A stretch of 36,778 nt of DNA from Flavobacteriaceae bacterium. GTDB taxonomy: Bacteria > Bacteroidota > Bacteroidia > Flavobacteriales > Flavobacteriaceae. Positions within the stretch are counted from its first letter, which is position 1, and each line of letters starts with the position of its first letter. The stretch covers positions 1 through 36,778 of the forward strand of contig JABDLA010000053.1 of the NCBI GenBank assembly GCA_013001965.1, given 5' to 3'. A program made the translations under genes and the position numbers. Positions 24,674 through 33,425 of the stretch are shown in pieces. Below the pieces are notes generated by a model. The model did not search any database. It was not told the DNA's origin and was given only the letters and a program-made list of their open reading frames with translations.

Positions 24674-25501
24674 ATGACAAAAACTACTTCAAAAAATTTA
24701 TCTGAAAGACTTTTGCAATACGGTGCGCTTTCTGCTGCTGCGCTAGGTGTTGCAGATGCGAGTGGGCAAATTGTCTATACAGATATAACCGATATAGTTC
24801 TGAATGTAGGTGAAATGTTTGATGTTGACATAACACAATTAGGAACTGACGATATCTTTACAGTAAATAATCCATCTGGACTTGCCGGAGGTAATGCTGC
24901 AATAGTATTTCCAAGCTCTGGCGGTGCCTTTGTAGGTATTACGGCCTATGGATTCGAATACCCTGCACTAATGTCTTTTGGCCAAGTTATTGATGGCGCA
25001 GCGGGATATACGGCCGCTGGTCAGCGAGGCGATTTAAATTATTATGGTTGTGCTTATTCAAACAGTAATTGGTGTGGTGATGTGAATGATGGTTATTTAG
25101 GTGTGTCATTCGATCTAAGCGGAAATACACATTACGGATGGATCCGTCTGGATACTGATGTCAATGGAGATAATCTCATTACTATAAAAGATTTCGCTTA
25201 CGAAGCAACTCCTGATACCCAAATATTGGCAGGTGACAATGCTTTGAGCGTCGATGATTTTGAACTCAGGCGAATAACTCATTTTTATGATGTTGATACC
25301 AAAATATTAACCCTGGATTCTCAAACTCCTTTGAATCAAATGACGGTTTATAATATTCTTGGGCAAGAAGCTTTAAAGGTTGGATTATCTGATACCCAAC
25401 ATTCAGAAATAAATATGTCAGTTTTAGAAGCAGGTATTTATATCGCTAGAATTACTGGACATAATAATGCTACTAAAACGATCAAACTCGTTATTAAATA
25501 G
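24674..25501 (+). CDS. Secreted protein with T9SS type A sorting domain
   Basis: A 275-residue exported protein. The N-terminus (about 1-32, SERLLQYGALSAAALGVADA then SGQIVYTDI) looks like a signal region of a type seen in marine flavobacterial surface proteins. The middle (about 33-195) is Gly/Asp/Asn-rich beta structure with two cysteines (GCAYSNSNWCGDVNDG) and HYGWIRLDTDVNGD. The C-terminal ~75 residues are a type A sorting signal: LNQMTVYNILGQEALKVGL, then LEAGIYIARITGHNNATKTIKLVIK. It should leave the cell through the type IX system that also serves gliding. It is divergent from the small gene/fusion unit and ends at a hairpin shared with rlmN. Function is unknown. Confidence 0.85.
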   Translation: MTKTTSKNLSERLLQYGALSAAALGVADASGQIVYTDITDIVLNVGEMFDVDITQLGTDDIFTVNNPSGLAGGNAAIVFPSSGGAFVGITAYGFEYPALMSFGQVIDGAAGYTAAGQRGDLNYYGCAYSNSNWCGDVNDGYLGVSFDLSGNTHYGWIRLDTDVNGDNLITIKDFAYEATPDTQILAGDNALSVDDFELRRITHFYDVDTKILTLDSQTPLNQMTVYNILGQEALKVGLSDTQHSEINMSVLEAGIYIARITGHNNATKTIKLVIK

Positions 25502-25527
25502 ATAAGATTTTACCACCAAAAATAAGT

Positions 25528-25560
25528 AAAGGTGCTGCCGAAAGGTGGCACTTTTAGTTT
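25528..25560. terminator. Bidirectional terminator between the T9SS protein gene and rlmN
   Basis: AAAGGTGCTGCC (25528-25539), loop GAAA, GGTGGCACTTTT (25544-25555) form a stem with a few G-U pairs. It is followed by TTTTAGTTTTT on the plus strand. The rlmN stop codon (25554-25556) lies in its right arm. It serves both convergent genes. Confidence 0.75.
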
Positions 25561-26594
25561 TTATTAGCTAACTGTCCGCATGCTGCGTCTATGTCCTTGC
25601 CTCGACTTCTTCTCACATTGACAACAATTCGATGCCTCTCCAGGCTGTTAATGTAATTATTAAGCGATTCGGCCGAAGCTTGTTCATAGTCGCCATCGTC
25701 AATGGGATTGTATTCAATGATGTTTACCTTACAGGGCACATATTTGCAAAACCGCACCAAAGCATCAATATCCTTTTGAGTATCATTAATACCTTTCCAA
25801 ACCACATATTCATAGGTGATGCGTCGTTTGGTTTTCTCATACCAATACTCAAGAGACTCCTTTAAGTCTTTCAGCGGAAAAGTGGTATTAAAAGGCATGA
25901 TCGAGGTCCGCACTTCATCAATTGCCGAATGCAGAGAAACGGCCAAATGAAATTTTACTTCATCATCGGCCATTTTTTTGATCATCTTAGGTACACCTGA
26001 AGTTGATAAGGTGATTCGTTTCGGCGACATCCCCAGCCCGTCGTCTGAAGTGATCATTTCGATCGATTTTAAAACGTTCTTATAATTCATCAATGGTTCG
26101 CCCATGCCCATGAACACAATATTTGACAATGGCCTGTTGTGATACAATCGGCTTTCTTTGTCTATAGCAACAACCTGATCATAGATCTCATCGGGATTCA
26201 GATTGCGCATGCGCTTTAGGCGGGCGGTCGCACAGAATTTGCAATCCAAGCTACAACCCACCTGGGAGGAAATACAAGCTGTTGTTCGTGTTTTAGTGGG
26301 AATCAAAACCGATTCGACTACCAGGCCATCATGCAAGCGAACCGCATTTTTAATGGTGCCGTCAGAACTGCGTTGCATACTGTCGACCTTTATATGGTTA
26401 ATGACGAAATGGGCATCGAGTGCCTCACGTGTCTCTTTGGAAAGATTGGTCATTGACTCAAAATCATGAGCCGATTTCTGCCACAACCATTCATAAACCT
26501 GGTTGCCACGAAAGGCTTTATCGCCCTGGCTGACGAAAAACTCACGTAATTCTTCCCGGCTTAAGGCCCTGATATCTTTTTTGAGTTCTGACAT
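25554..26594 (-). CDS. rlmN: 23S rRNA (adenine2503-C2)/tRNA methyltransferase RlmN
   Basis: Radical-SAM enzyme that methylates A2503 of 23S rRNA and A37 of some tRNAs. It has 346 residues. The radical-SAM cluster motif is C114-x3-C118-x2-C121 (GCSLDCKFCATARLKRMRNL). SAM-binding GMGEPLMNY and STSGVPKMIKKM follow, as does the C-terminal catalytic Cys C339 in DAACGQLA, which carries the transient methyl. An N-terminal helical RNA-binding region (FRGNQVYEWLWQKSAHDFESMTN) is intact. Between it and queA upstream lies a strong terminator, so it probably has its own promoter. Confidence 0.96.
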   Translation of the reverse strand: MSELKKDIRALSREELREFFVSQGDKAFRGNQVYEWLWQKSAHDFESMTNLSKETREALDAHFVINHIKVDSMQRSSDGTIKNAVRLHDGLVVESVLIPTKTRTTACISSQVGCSLDCKFCATARLKRMRNLNPDEIYDQVVAIDKESRLYHNRPLSNIVFMGMGEPLMNYKNVLKSIEMITSDDGLGMSPKRITLSTSGVPKMIKKMADDEVKFHLAVSLHSAIDEVRTSIMPFNTTFPLKDLKESLEYWYEKTKRRITYEYVVWKGINDTQKDIDALVRFCKYVPCKVNIIEYNPIDDGDYEQASAESLNNYINSLERHRIVVNVRRSRGKDIDAACGQLANKN

Positions 26595-26598
26595 TGAT

Positions 26599-26627
26599 TA
26601 GACAAAAAAGCCTCGATAACGAGGCTT
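26599..26627 (-). terminator. Intrinsic terminator after queA
   Basis: AAGCCTCG (26608-26615), loop ATAA, CGAGGCTT (26620-26627) form a perfect 8-bp stem. On the minus strand it is followed by a run of T. It lies 11 bases past the queA stop and just upstream of rlmN. Confidence 0.88.
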
Positions 26628-26637
26628 AGAATTAGTG

Positions 26638-27687
26638 TTATATGATGAGCATGGCATCGCCATAACTGTAAAACTTATACTTTTCTTTTATGGCTTCGTC
26701 ATAGGCACGTTTAATAAAATCATGTCCTGCAAAAGCTGATGCCATCATCAACAAGGTTGACTTCGGTGTATGAAAATTAGTGATCATAGAATTTGCAATG
26801 CTGAATTCATATGGAGGAAAAATAAATTTATTGGTCCAGCCATCATATTCATTTAATGTCCCACTTGAAGATACCGAACTTTCAATCGCCCTCATCGCTG
26901 TGGTTCCAACCGCGCAAATACGTTTCTTTGTTTTTAATGCGTGATTTATAGTATGCGTTGCAAAACGATCGATCACAATTTCTTCGCTATCCATTTTATG
27001 TTTGGAAAGATCTTCTACCTCTACCGGATTGAAGGTTCCCAAACCAACATGCAAGGTGATCTCGGCAAACTTTAATCCCTTAATTTCAAGGCGTTTCAAT
27101 AAATGTCTTGAGAAATGCAAGCCGGCAGTAGGTGCAGCTACAGCACCTTCATTTTTCGCATATATAGTTTGATAGCGATCTTCATCTTCAGGCTCAACAT
27201 CACGCTTGATATATTTTGGCAATGGGGTCTGCCCGAGTTCTTTTAATTTTTTTCTAAAATCATGATACGAACCATCATATAGAAAACGCAAAGTACGTCC
27301 TCTTGAAGTGGTGTTATCGATGACTTCAGCAACTAGCATATCATCATCGCCAAAATATAATTTATTACCGATCCTGATTTTTCGCGCAGGATCAACAAGA
27401 ACGTCCCATAAGCGTTGGTCAGCGTTGAGTTCCCTTAAAAGGAAAACTTCAATACGTGCACCGGTTTTTTCCTTGTTACCGAAAAGTCGGGCCGGAAACA
27501 CCTTGGTATTGTTCAAGATCATCACATCATCTTCATCAAAATAGTCGATAAGATCTTTAAATTCTTTATGTTCAATGCTTTGATCTGCCCTGTTTAAGAC
27601 CATTAGGCGGGCTTCATCCCTTATTTCGGAAGGGTACTCGGCTAATAAATCCATTGGAAGTTCAAAACTGAAGTGCGATAATTTCAT
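26638..27687 (-). CDS. queA: tRNA preQ1(34) S-adenosylmethionine ribosyltransferase-isomerase
   Basis: Transfers and isomerises the ribosyl group of SAM to preQ1 in tRNA, giving epoxyqueuosine. It has 349 residues. Family segments include [24 protein letters not shown] at the N-terminus, [49 protein letters not shown] and [29 protein letters not shown] promoter lies just upstream, and a strong terminator lies downstream, so it looks like a single-gene unit. No preQ1 riboswitch was recognised. Confidence 0.96.
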   Translation of the reverse strand: MKLSHFSFELPMDLLAEYPSEIRDEARLMVLNRADQSIEHKEFKDLIDYFDEDDVMILNNTKVFPARLFGNKEKTGARIEVFLLRELNADQRLWDVLVDPARKIRIGNKLYFGDDDMLVAEVIDNTTSRGRTLRFLYDGSYHDFRKKLKELGQTPLPKYIKRDVEPEDEDRYQTIYAKNEGAVAAPTAGLHFSRHLLKRLEIKGLKFAEITLHVGLGTFNPVEVEDLSKHKMDSEEIVIDRFATHTINHALKTKKRICAVGTTAMRAIESSVSSSGTLNEYDGWTNKFIFPPYEFSIANSMITNFHTPKSTLLMMASAFAGHDFIKRAYDEAIKEKYKFYSYGDAMLII

Positions 27688-27710
27688 ATATATTAATTTT
27701 TGAGAAGGTG

Positions 27711-27742
27711 CAAATATACAATCTGAAAGAAGGGGTTGTCAA
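27711..27742 (-). promoter_or_regulatory. Bacteroidota-type promoter of queA
   Basis: On the minus strand TATATTTG (27718-27711) matches TANNTTTG exactly, with TTG (27742-27740) in CTTGAC 21 bases upstream. The -7 box ends 24 bases before the queA ATG. Confidence 0.55.
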
Positions 27743-27759
27743 GTATTTGACCGATTATT

Positions 27760-28989
27760 TTAAATGCGTTCGAAACTAATGCCAATTTGATCTAGATCCT
27801 TCCAAAATTCGGGATAGGACTTTGACACAACATCGGCATCATTAATTTGCAGTGATGTCTTGATGGCTAATGGTGCAAAGGCCATGGCCATACGATGATC
27901 ATGATAGGTGTCAATTGCAACATTTTCGTTAATTCCCGAAGCTACTTCAAGCGTTAAACTTTTATCGGTAATGGAGACAATTGCCCCTAATTTTTCCATT
28001 TCGGCTTTCAGTGCCTTGAGCCTATCGGTTTCCTTAATTTTTAAAGTATGTAGGCCAGTCATATGGCAACTCATCCCCAAACCAAGACAGGTGACCGCGA
28101 TAGTTTGGGCCAAATCGGGAGCATCATTCAATTCAAATTCTGCCGATGCATATTTGTTCAAGGTTGTTTTTCGGAGGATGATGGACTCGTCTTTAAAAAT
28201 TGTTTTCACCCCAAAGGCATTATAAATTTTTGCAAGGATGGAATCTCCCTGCAGACTATTCGGTTCGTAAAAGGACAAACGCATTTGTGTTCCCGGTTCA
28301 CTTAATGCGATCAAACTATAGAAGTAAGAAGCCGATGACCAATCAGATTCTACAGTAATACTTTTTTGTTTGGGCAATCCTTTGAAGGGAAATACCTTGA
28401 TCAAATTCTCCTCAAAAAACGTATCGACACCAATTTGATTAAGTAATTCAAGGGTCATATTGATATAGGGAATTGACGTCAGTTCACCTTCCAGGGTAAG
28501 TTCAAGACCGTTCTCTAGATTTGGTGCCATGAGCAATAAAGCTGAAATATACTGACTGCTTACTGAAGCCGGTAAACCTACCTTATCGAGACTTAATTTT
28601 TTTCCTTTAATTCGCAATGGCGGATAGCCTGCCTTGTTCTCATAAGAAATATCTGCTCCTAATTCATTCAGGGCATCGACCAAAATTTGAATTGGTCGTT
28701 CCTGCATTCGATCAGATCCTGTTAAGAGAAGTTCCCTTTTGCTTTGCGAGGCAAAATAGGCCGTGAGAAAACGCATTGTTGTTCCGGCATGTCCTATATC
28801 AATGATTTCGTCCGAACTGCGCAAAGCTTTTTGCATGAGCTTTGTGTCATCGGCATTCGAGAGGTTCTTGATTTTCAATTTTGGATATAACGCCTGCAGC
28901 ACCAATAACCTATTGGACTCACTCTTTGAACCTGTTATGGTAACTGCCGCGTCTGGTTTTAACTCAGACCTATGAAGTTTAATGGTCAT
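27760..28989 (-). CDS. aroA: 3-phosphoshikimate 1-carboxyvinyltransferase (EPSP synthase)
   Basis: Sixth step of the shikimate pathway: joins phosphoenolpyruvate and shikimate-3-phosphate, feeding chorismate to the aromatic operon further right. It has 409 residues, slightly short of the ~427 typical length. Motifs are SKSESNRLLVLQALYP (20-35), GHAGTTMRFLTAYFA (63-77, in place of the usual GNAGTAxRxL), a QY pair in ASVSSQYISALLL, catalytic Asp in LNDAPDLAQTIAV, and KIKETDRLKALKAEMEKLG. It is the last gene of the rsgA-dtd-pyrophosphohydrolase-aroA run, 6 bases after its neighbour. Confidence 0.92.
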   Translation of the reverse strand: MTIKLHRSELKPDAAVTITGSKSESNRLLVLQALYPKLKIKNLSNADDTKLMQKALRSSDEIIDIGHAGTTMRFLTAYFASQSKRELLLTGSDRMQERPIQILVDALNELGADISYENKAGYPPLRIKGKKLSLDKVGLPASVSSQYISALLLMAPNLENGLELTLEGELTSIPYINMTLELLNQIGVDTFFEENLIKVFPFKGLPKQKSITVESDWSSASYFYSLIALSEPGTQMRLSFYEPNSLQGDSILAKIYNAFGVKTIFKDESIILRKTTLNKYASAEFELNDAPDLAQTIAVTCLGLGMSCHMTGLHTLKIKETDRLKALKAEMEKLGAIVSITDKSLTLEVASGINENVAIDTYHDHRMAMAFAPLAIKTSLQINDADVVSKSYPEFWKDLDQIGISFERI

Positions 28990-28995
28990 AAACTT

Positions 28996-29322
28996 CTATT
29001 TGAGTTTCTCGTTATTCTGATGGCGATCATGATCGCGTTTTGCCTTCGCTTCGAGCTTTCTATAAAATGCTTCGTTGAGATCAATTCCTGTTTGATTGGC
29101 CAAACAAAGAACAACAAATAGAACATCGGCCAATTCTTCACCCAAATCTTTTTGTTTATCGCTTTCCTTCTCACTTTGCTCGCCATAGCGCCTGGAAATA
29201 ATTCGTGCCACCTCACCTACTTCTTCTGTGAGTTGTGCCATATTGGTCAATTCATTAAAATATCTCACACCATGATCTTTGATCCATTGGTCAACAGATA
29301 TTTGTGCATTTTTTATATTCAT
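28996..29322 (-). CDS. MazG-like nucleotide pyrophosphohydrolase
   Basis: A 108-residue all-helical nucleotide pyrophosphatase of the MazG/dUTPase superfamily. It probably hydrolyses (d)NTPs to monophosphates as a housecleaning step. Metal-binding acidic motifs are visible: LTEEVGEVARII (EExxE) and DLGEELADVLFVVLCLANQTGIDL (ExxD). The substrate cannot be told from sequence. Its start forms TAATG with the dtd stop, and aroA begins 6 bases after its stop. Confidence 0.85.
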   Translation of the reverse strand: MNIKNAQISVDQWIKDHGVRYFNELTNMAQLTEEVGEVARIISRRYGEQSEKESDKQKDLGEELADVLFVVLCLANQTGIDLNEAFYRKLEAKAKRDHDRHQNNEKLK

Positions 29323-29774
29323 TATTCTTTAGTTTTCGTATCGATTAATATTGTGACAGGCCCATCATTTATAAGTTCGACCTTCATATCGGCACCAAAT
29401 TCTCCTGTTTGAACTTTGGTATTCAACTTTTCATCCAATGAGCCAACAAAGGATTCATAAAGCGGAATGGCAATATCGGGTTTAGCCGCCTTGATATAGC
29501 TTGGCCTGTTACCTTTTTTCGTGCTCGCATGCAAGGTAAACTGACTGACCACAATGGCTTCTCCGTTTACATCTATCAAGGATCGGTTCATGATACCATC
29601 TTCATCAGGAAAAATTCTAAGATTGGCTATTTTATTACTTAGCCAGTCGATATCGTCCTTAGAATCTTCATCTATAATCCCCAAAAAAATAAGCAAGCCG
29701 GTTTTAATTGAAGCCACCTTCTTTTTATCGATGGTTACACTGGCTCTGGACGCGCGTTGAATTAATGCTTTCAT
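29322..29774 (-). CDS. dtd: D-aminoacyl-tRNA deacylase
   Basis: Hydrolyses D-amino acids, and glycine from tRNA(Ala), misloaded on tRNA. It has 150 residues, full length. The two cross-subunit active-site motifs are visible: SQFTLHA (about 78-84) and the Gly-Pro motif NDGPVTI (about 136-142). MKALIQRASRASVTIDKK is the typical start. It is coupled to rsgA by a 4-base ATGA overlap and to the pyrophosphohydrolase by TAATG. Confidence 0.95.
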   Translation of the reverse strand: MKALIQRASRASVTIDKKKVASIKTGLLIFLGIIDEDSKDDIDWLSNKIANLRIFPDEDGIMNRSLIDVNGEAIVVSQFTLHASTKKGNRPSYIKAAKPDIAIPLYESFVGSLDEKLNTKVQTGEFGADMKVELINDGPVTILIDTKTKE

Positions 29775-30715
29775 TCGATCTCAAAATTATCTGTGCGGTA
29801 GCTTTCCTCATCACCTTCAAGAATTTGACGATAACTCCGATACCTGGAAAAAGAGATCTCGTCAGTATCCAAGGCGTTCTTTATGGCACATTTAGGTTCG
29901 TGAATATGAAGGCAATTATTGAATTTACAATGCTGTTTAAGCTTAAAAAATTCGGGAAAAAAATCACCGACTTCCTCCTCGTCCATATCAACGACGCCAA
30001 AGCCTTTTATTCCAGGGGTATCTATGATCTTGGCATCAAAACTGAGATCGAACATCTCGGCAAAAGTAGTTGTATGCTGTCCTTGTTGATGTTGTTCGGA
30101 AATCTCTTTGGTTTTCAGATCCAAGCCCGGCTCCAACGCATTGATAAGGGTTGATTTGCCAACCCCAGAATGTCCTGAAAACATGCTCACCTTAGCTACC
30201 ATTAAGTCTTTGACCTTATCAATGTTCTTTCCTGTTTTTGCTGAAATTTCAATACATTCATATCCTATTTTCCGGTATAAGGAACCCAAATATTTCACCT
30301 CCATCATCGCGTTTTCATCATAGGTATCGATTTTATTGAACAACAAGATGGTTTTTATGGAATAGGCTTCAGCGGTCACAAGAAACCGATCGATGAAGCT
30401 AGTAAAGGTGGGTGGATTATCAATAGTTATAATAAGAAAAACCTGATCGATATTACTGGCTATGATATGAGTTTGCTTTGAAAGCTTAACCGATTTCCGA
30501 ATGATATAATTCTTGCGTTCCTGAATACGATTAATGATGCCGGTCTCCTTCTTGTTCTCCAGTTCAAAATCAACATAATCTCCCACTGCAATGGGATTGG
30601 TACTTTTGATGTCTTCCAGTCGGAATTTTCCTTTTATTCGGCATTCGTAAACCTTACCGTTATGTGTTTTAACGGTATACCAACTTCCTGTAGATTTATA
30701 AACAACGCCTGTCAT
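29771..30715 (-). CDS. rsgA: Ribosome small subunit-dependent GTPase A
   Basis: Circularly permuted GTPase that checks 30S subunit maturation. It has 314 residues: N-terminal OB-fold (about 1-70), permuted G domain with LLFNKID (G4), G1 GHSGVGKSTLINAL and G3 DTPGIKGFG, then the zinc-binding C-terminal domain CKFNNCLHIHEPKCAI (Cys, Cys, His, Cys). It is the first gene of rsgA-dtd-pyrophosphohydrolase-aroA. On the minus strand TACTTTTG (30730-30723) matches the -7 box only 7 bases before the ATG, so the mRNA may be nearly leaderless. Confidence 0.95.
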   Translation of the reverse strand: MTGVVYKSTGSWYTVKTHNGKVYECRIKGKFRLEDIKSTNPIAVGDYVDFELENKKETGIINRIQERKNYIIRKSVKLSKQTHIIASNIDQVFLIITIDNPPTFTSFIDRFLVTAEAYSIKTILLFNKIDTYDENAMMEVKYLGSLYRKIGYECIEISAKTGKNIDKVKDLMVAKVSMFSGHSGVGKSTLINALEPGLDLKTKEISEQHQQGQHTTTFAEMFDLSFDAKIIDTPGIKGFGVVDMDEEEVGDFFPEFFKLKQHCKFNNCLHIHEPKCAIKNALDTDEISFSRYRSYRQILEGDEESYRTDNFEIE

Positions 30716-30797
30716 TGAAAATCAAAAGTAATATAAAATAATAATTCAAACTTCATGAAAAAGTGTATATTCGTCACTTAATTTTAAAATCAACTAA

Positions 30798-31448
30798 ATG
30801 AAGAAATTACTTTATTCTTTTGTTTTATTTACAATTTGTTACTCGCTAAATGCGCAAACCAATTTATATGAAAATCCTGAGTTTGATGAGATAGCAAAAG
30901 GTCATGAAATAATTGCTGTGGTACCATTTAAAACACAAGTTAAATTACGCCCAAAGCAAATGAAAGACATGACAGAATCTCAGCTTTACAAATTAGAAAA
31001 AGCTGAAGGGGAAGGAATTCAAACTGCTATGTATTCTTGGTTTTTGAAGCGAAAAAAAAGAGGTAAATTGGAAAATCTTAATGTTCAAGATCCCAAAACA
31101 ACCACGGCACTACTTAAGCGTAATGATATAACTTACGACAATATAACTGATTATACTCCACAAGAATTAGCACAAATATTGGAAGTTGATGCTATAATTT
31201 CAGGTGAATTTGAAACGAACAAACCAATGTCGGAAGGTGCTTCAGTAGTATTGGGCTTGCTTGTTGGATTTTGGGGAAGTACAAATAACGCAATTATAAA
31301 CATGACCGTTCATAATGCCGAGGATGGCATTCTTTTATGGAACTACAACAAAAAAGTTCGAGGAAGCATGGGAAGTAGTCCGGAAGATCTTATTAATATA
31401 TTAATGCGAAAGGCATCACGCCGACTGGCTTATACAAAAAATGATTAA
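30798..31448 (+). CDS. Exported protein of unknown function, weakly CsgG/LpoB-like
   Basis: A 216-residue protein with a signal peptide (about 1-20, MKKLLYSFVLFTICYSLNAQ). The body contains HEIIAVVPFKTQVKLRP, TDYTPQELAQILEVDAIISGEFETNKPMSE, VVLGLLVGFWGSTNNAIINMTVHNAEDGILLWNYNKKVRGS and SPEDLINILMRKASRRLAY. The order (strand IAVVPF, helix, 'xELAQILxVDAIISGEF', then NxTVHNAEDGxLLW) resembles the CsgG/LpoB/GNA1162-type fold of periplasmic proteins, but this is a weak pattern match. No lipobox Cys is seen. It is divergent from rsgA and ends at a bidirectional terminator. Function is unknown. Confidence 0.7.
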   Translation: MKKLLYSFVLFTICYSLNAQTNLYENPEFDEIAKGHEIIAVVPFKTQVKLRPKQMKDMTESQLYKLEKAEGEGIQTAMYSWFLKRKKRGKLENLNVQDPKTTTALLKRNDITYDNITDYTPQELAQILEVDAIISGEFETNKPMSEGASVVLGLLVGFWGSTNNAIINMTVHNAEDGILLWNYNKKVRGSMGSSPEDLINILMRKASRRLAYTKND

Positions 31449-31450
31449 TT

Positions 31451-31480
31451 AAAAAGGCTCGCTAAAGCGAGCCTTTTTTT
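31451..31480. terminator. Bidirectional terminator at the end of the aromatic operon
   Basis: AAAAAGGCTCGC (31451-31462), loop TAAA, GCGAGCCTTTTT (31467-31478) form a perfect 12-bp stem, with T runs on both strands. It ends the unknown exported gene on the plus strand and the pheA-to-DAHP synthase operon on the minus strand. Confidence 0.92.
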
Positions 31481-32562
31481 TAATGATTGATAATTTCTTC
31501 CTGATGATTGATCGATTCCTGATGAATGGCCTTAAAGACGCGCAAAATAAATTCCTCGCTTAGGTTCTTCTCTTCACCCTGAAGAATCATTTTTCCAAGA
31601 ATCTCATTCCATCGTTTCGTTTGCAGCACAGCTACATTATGCTCCTTTTTCAATGTTCCAATATCATCAGCTACGATCATTCGCTTGCCTAACATTTCGA
31701 TAAGCTGGTGGTCAATGACATCAATTTGAGTACGTAAGGTATTGATCCTGTTCTTAAACTCGGTGTTATCACCGGTTTCTTTCCTAATCTTCAAATCTTC
31801 CATGAACTGGATCAAGGTCGACGGTGTAATCTGTTGGGCCGCATCACTCCACGCCTTGTCCGGATCGTGGTGTGTTTCTACCATTAAGCCATCATAGTTG
31901 AGATCCAAGGCTGTTTGGCAAAGATCAAAAATAATATCCCGTTTCCCTGCAATATGCGACGGATCCAATAAAAGCGGAAGGTCGGGGAAACGGTTTTGGA
32001 GGTCAATTGGTAATTGCCATTCAGGATTGTTACGATATCGTGTTTTCTCATAGGTTGAAAAGCCTCTGTGAATAACCCCAAGATTTTTTATGTCGGAGGT
32101 GTAAAGGCGTTCCACTGCGCCAAGCCACAATGACAGGTCTGGGTTCACTGGATTTTTAACCAGAACAGGTTTATCTGTCCCCTTCAAAGCTTCAGCTATT
32201 TCCTGCACAATGAACGGGCTTACGGTTGAACGTGCACCAATCCAAAACATATCGATATCATGTTCCAGGGCCAGATCAACATGATTCGCATTGGCCACTT
32301 CAGTAGTGATCATCATTCCCGTTTCCTCTTTCGCTTTTTGCAACCATTTCAATCCGAGTGCACCAACACCCTCAAAATTTCCCGGCCGTGTTCTTGGTTT
32401 CCAAATTCCTGCACGTAAAACCGTGGCATCACTGTCCTTAAGTTGATGTGCTATTGTTAAAACCTGCTTCTCAGTTTCGGCACTGCAAGGACCTGCAATG
32501 ACCAGTGGATGTTCCAAACCTAAATTACTGAGCCAGGTTCTTAATTCTTTTTTATTTTCCAT
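31480..32562 (-). CDS. Bifunctional DAHP synthase/chorismate mutase
   Basis: Fuses the first shikimate step (PEP + erythrose-4-phosphate to DAHP, about 1-260) with chorismate mutase (chorismate to prephenate, about 270-350). DAHP-synthase-type Ib motifs: LVIAGPCSAETEKQ (20-33), LRAGIWKPRTRPGNFEGVG, WIGARSTVSPFIVQEIAEA, DPSHIAGKRDI and GLMVETHHDPDKAWSDAAQQ. The C-terminal AroQ-type mutase begins KNRINTLRTQIDVIDHQLIEMLGKRM and ends KAIHQESINHQEEI. It is last in the aromatic operon, 9 bases after tyrA, and makes both the pathway precursor and the branch point to Phe/Tyr. No distinct ACT domain is present. Confidence 0.93.
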   Translation of the reverse strand: MENKKELRTWLSNLGLEHPLVIAGPCSAETEKQVLTIAHQLKDSDATVLRAGIWKPRTRPGNFEGVGALGLKWLQKAKEETGMMITTEVANANHVDLALEHDIDMFWIGARSTVSPFIVQEIAEALKGTDKPVLVKNPVNPDLSLWLGAVERLYTSDIKNLGVIHRGFSTYEKTRYRNNPEWQLPIDLQNRFPDLPLLLDPSHIAGKRDIIFDLCQTALDLNYDGLMVETHHDPDKAWSDAAQQITPSTLIQFMEDLKIRKETGDNTEFKNRINTLRTQIDVIDHQLIEMLGKRMIVADDIGTLKKEHNVAVLQTKRWNEILGKMILQGEEKNLSEEFILRVFKAIHQESINHQEEIINH

Positions 32563-32571
32563 TTCTAATTT

Positions 32572-33423
32572 TTATTCTATTCCTTTTAAAATCTGTTTTA
32601 TATGATTGGTTTCTTCCATTTCCTGATAAATCCCATCAAAATTTTCATTTTCCATTAAGGATTTAAAATGCTGAAGATTACTTATATATTCATTCAAAGT
32701 CTCAATGACATTGGTTTTGTTTTGCTTAAAAATTGGTGTCCATGTATCCGGCGAACTTTTTGCTAATCGGACTGTGCTTTCAAATCCACTTCCAGCCATA
32801 TCGAAAATATCCCGTTCGTTTTTCTCTTTGGCAATAACGGTTTTTCCGAGCATAAACGAACTTATATGCGATAAATGAGACACATAGGCAATATGCTTAT
32901 CGTGTGATTTAGGTTTCATATATCGAATGCGCATCCCAAGGTCCTGAAACAATTGCAATGCTTTTTCCTGAAGCTTAAACGCTGTGTCTTCAACTTCACA
33001 AATGATATTGGTTTTTCCTTTATACAAATTATGAATGGCAGCACTTGGCCCAGAAAATTCGGTTCCTGCTATGGGATGGGAAGCAAGAAAATTATGTCGT
33101 TTAGGATGATCTTTAACCTTTAGGCAAATATCTTCTTTGGTAGACCCAACATCCATTACTAGAGTATTTTCACCAACCGTATCCAAAAGTTTGGGCAAAA
33201 GATCTACTGTGGCATCCACAGGGATGGCGACGATGATCAAATCGGCATCAGCAATATCTGAAAGGCTTGCGCTTTTATCAATGACATTTAACTTTAAAGC
33301 TTCTTTTAAATGAGCATCATTCTTATCGATACCATAAATTGTAACCGAAGGGTTCATGCTTTTAATATCGAGAGCAAAACTGCCTCCGATAAGTCCAACG
33401 CCTATGATATATACATTTTTCAT
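32572..33423 (-). CDS. tyrA: Prephenate dehydrogenase
   Basis: Oxidatively decarboxylates prephenate to 4-hydroxyphenylpyruvate, the tyrosine branch. It has 283 residues: Rossmann N-terminus VYIIGVGLIGGSFALDIK (GxGxxG at about 8-13), VMDVGSTKEDIC, the catalytic His segment FLASHPIAGTEFSGPSAA (about 113-130), and the helical dimerisation domain with HDKHIAYVSHLSHISSFML. No ACT domain. It is third in the operon, 2 bases after the aminotransferase. Confidence 0.93.
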   Translation of the reverse strand: MKNVYIIGVGLIGGSFALDIKSMNPSVTIYGIDKNDAHLKEALKLNVIDKSASLSDIADADLIIVAIPVDATVDLLPKLLDTVGENTLVMDVGSTKEDICLKVKDHPKRHNFLASHPIAGTEFSGPSAAIHNLYKGKTNIICEVEDTAFKLQEKALQLFQDLGMRIRYMKPKSHDKHIAYVSHLSHISSFMLGKTVIAKEKNERDIFDMAGSGFESTVRLAKSSPDTWTPIFKQNKTNVIETLNEYISNLQHFKSLMENENFDGIYQEMEETNHIKQILKGIE

Positions 33424-33425
33424 AC

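Noticed and set aside
26608-26627. AAGCCTCG hairpin resembling the pheA attenuator stem, as a dispersed repeat
   Set aside because: Only the stem core is shared (compare 35404-35426 and 31451-31478); loops and flanks differ, so these are independent terminators rather than copies of a repeat.
27688-27759. preQ1 riboswitch before queA
   Set aside because: The 72-base gap is used by a TTG/TATATTTG promoter, and no pseudoknot-like aptamer was recognised in the 24-base leader left.
29708-30154. A 148-codon open frame on the plus strand
   Set aside because: It lies opposite rsgA and the start of dtd, both complete and motif-bearing, and has no recognisable features.
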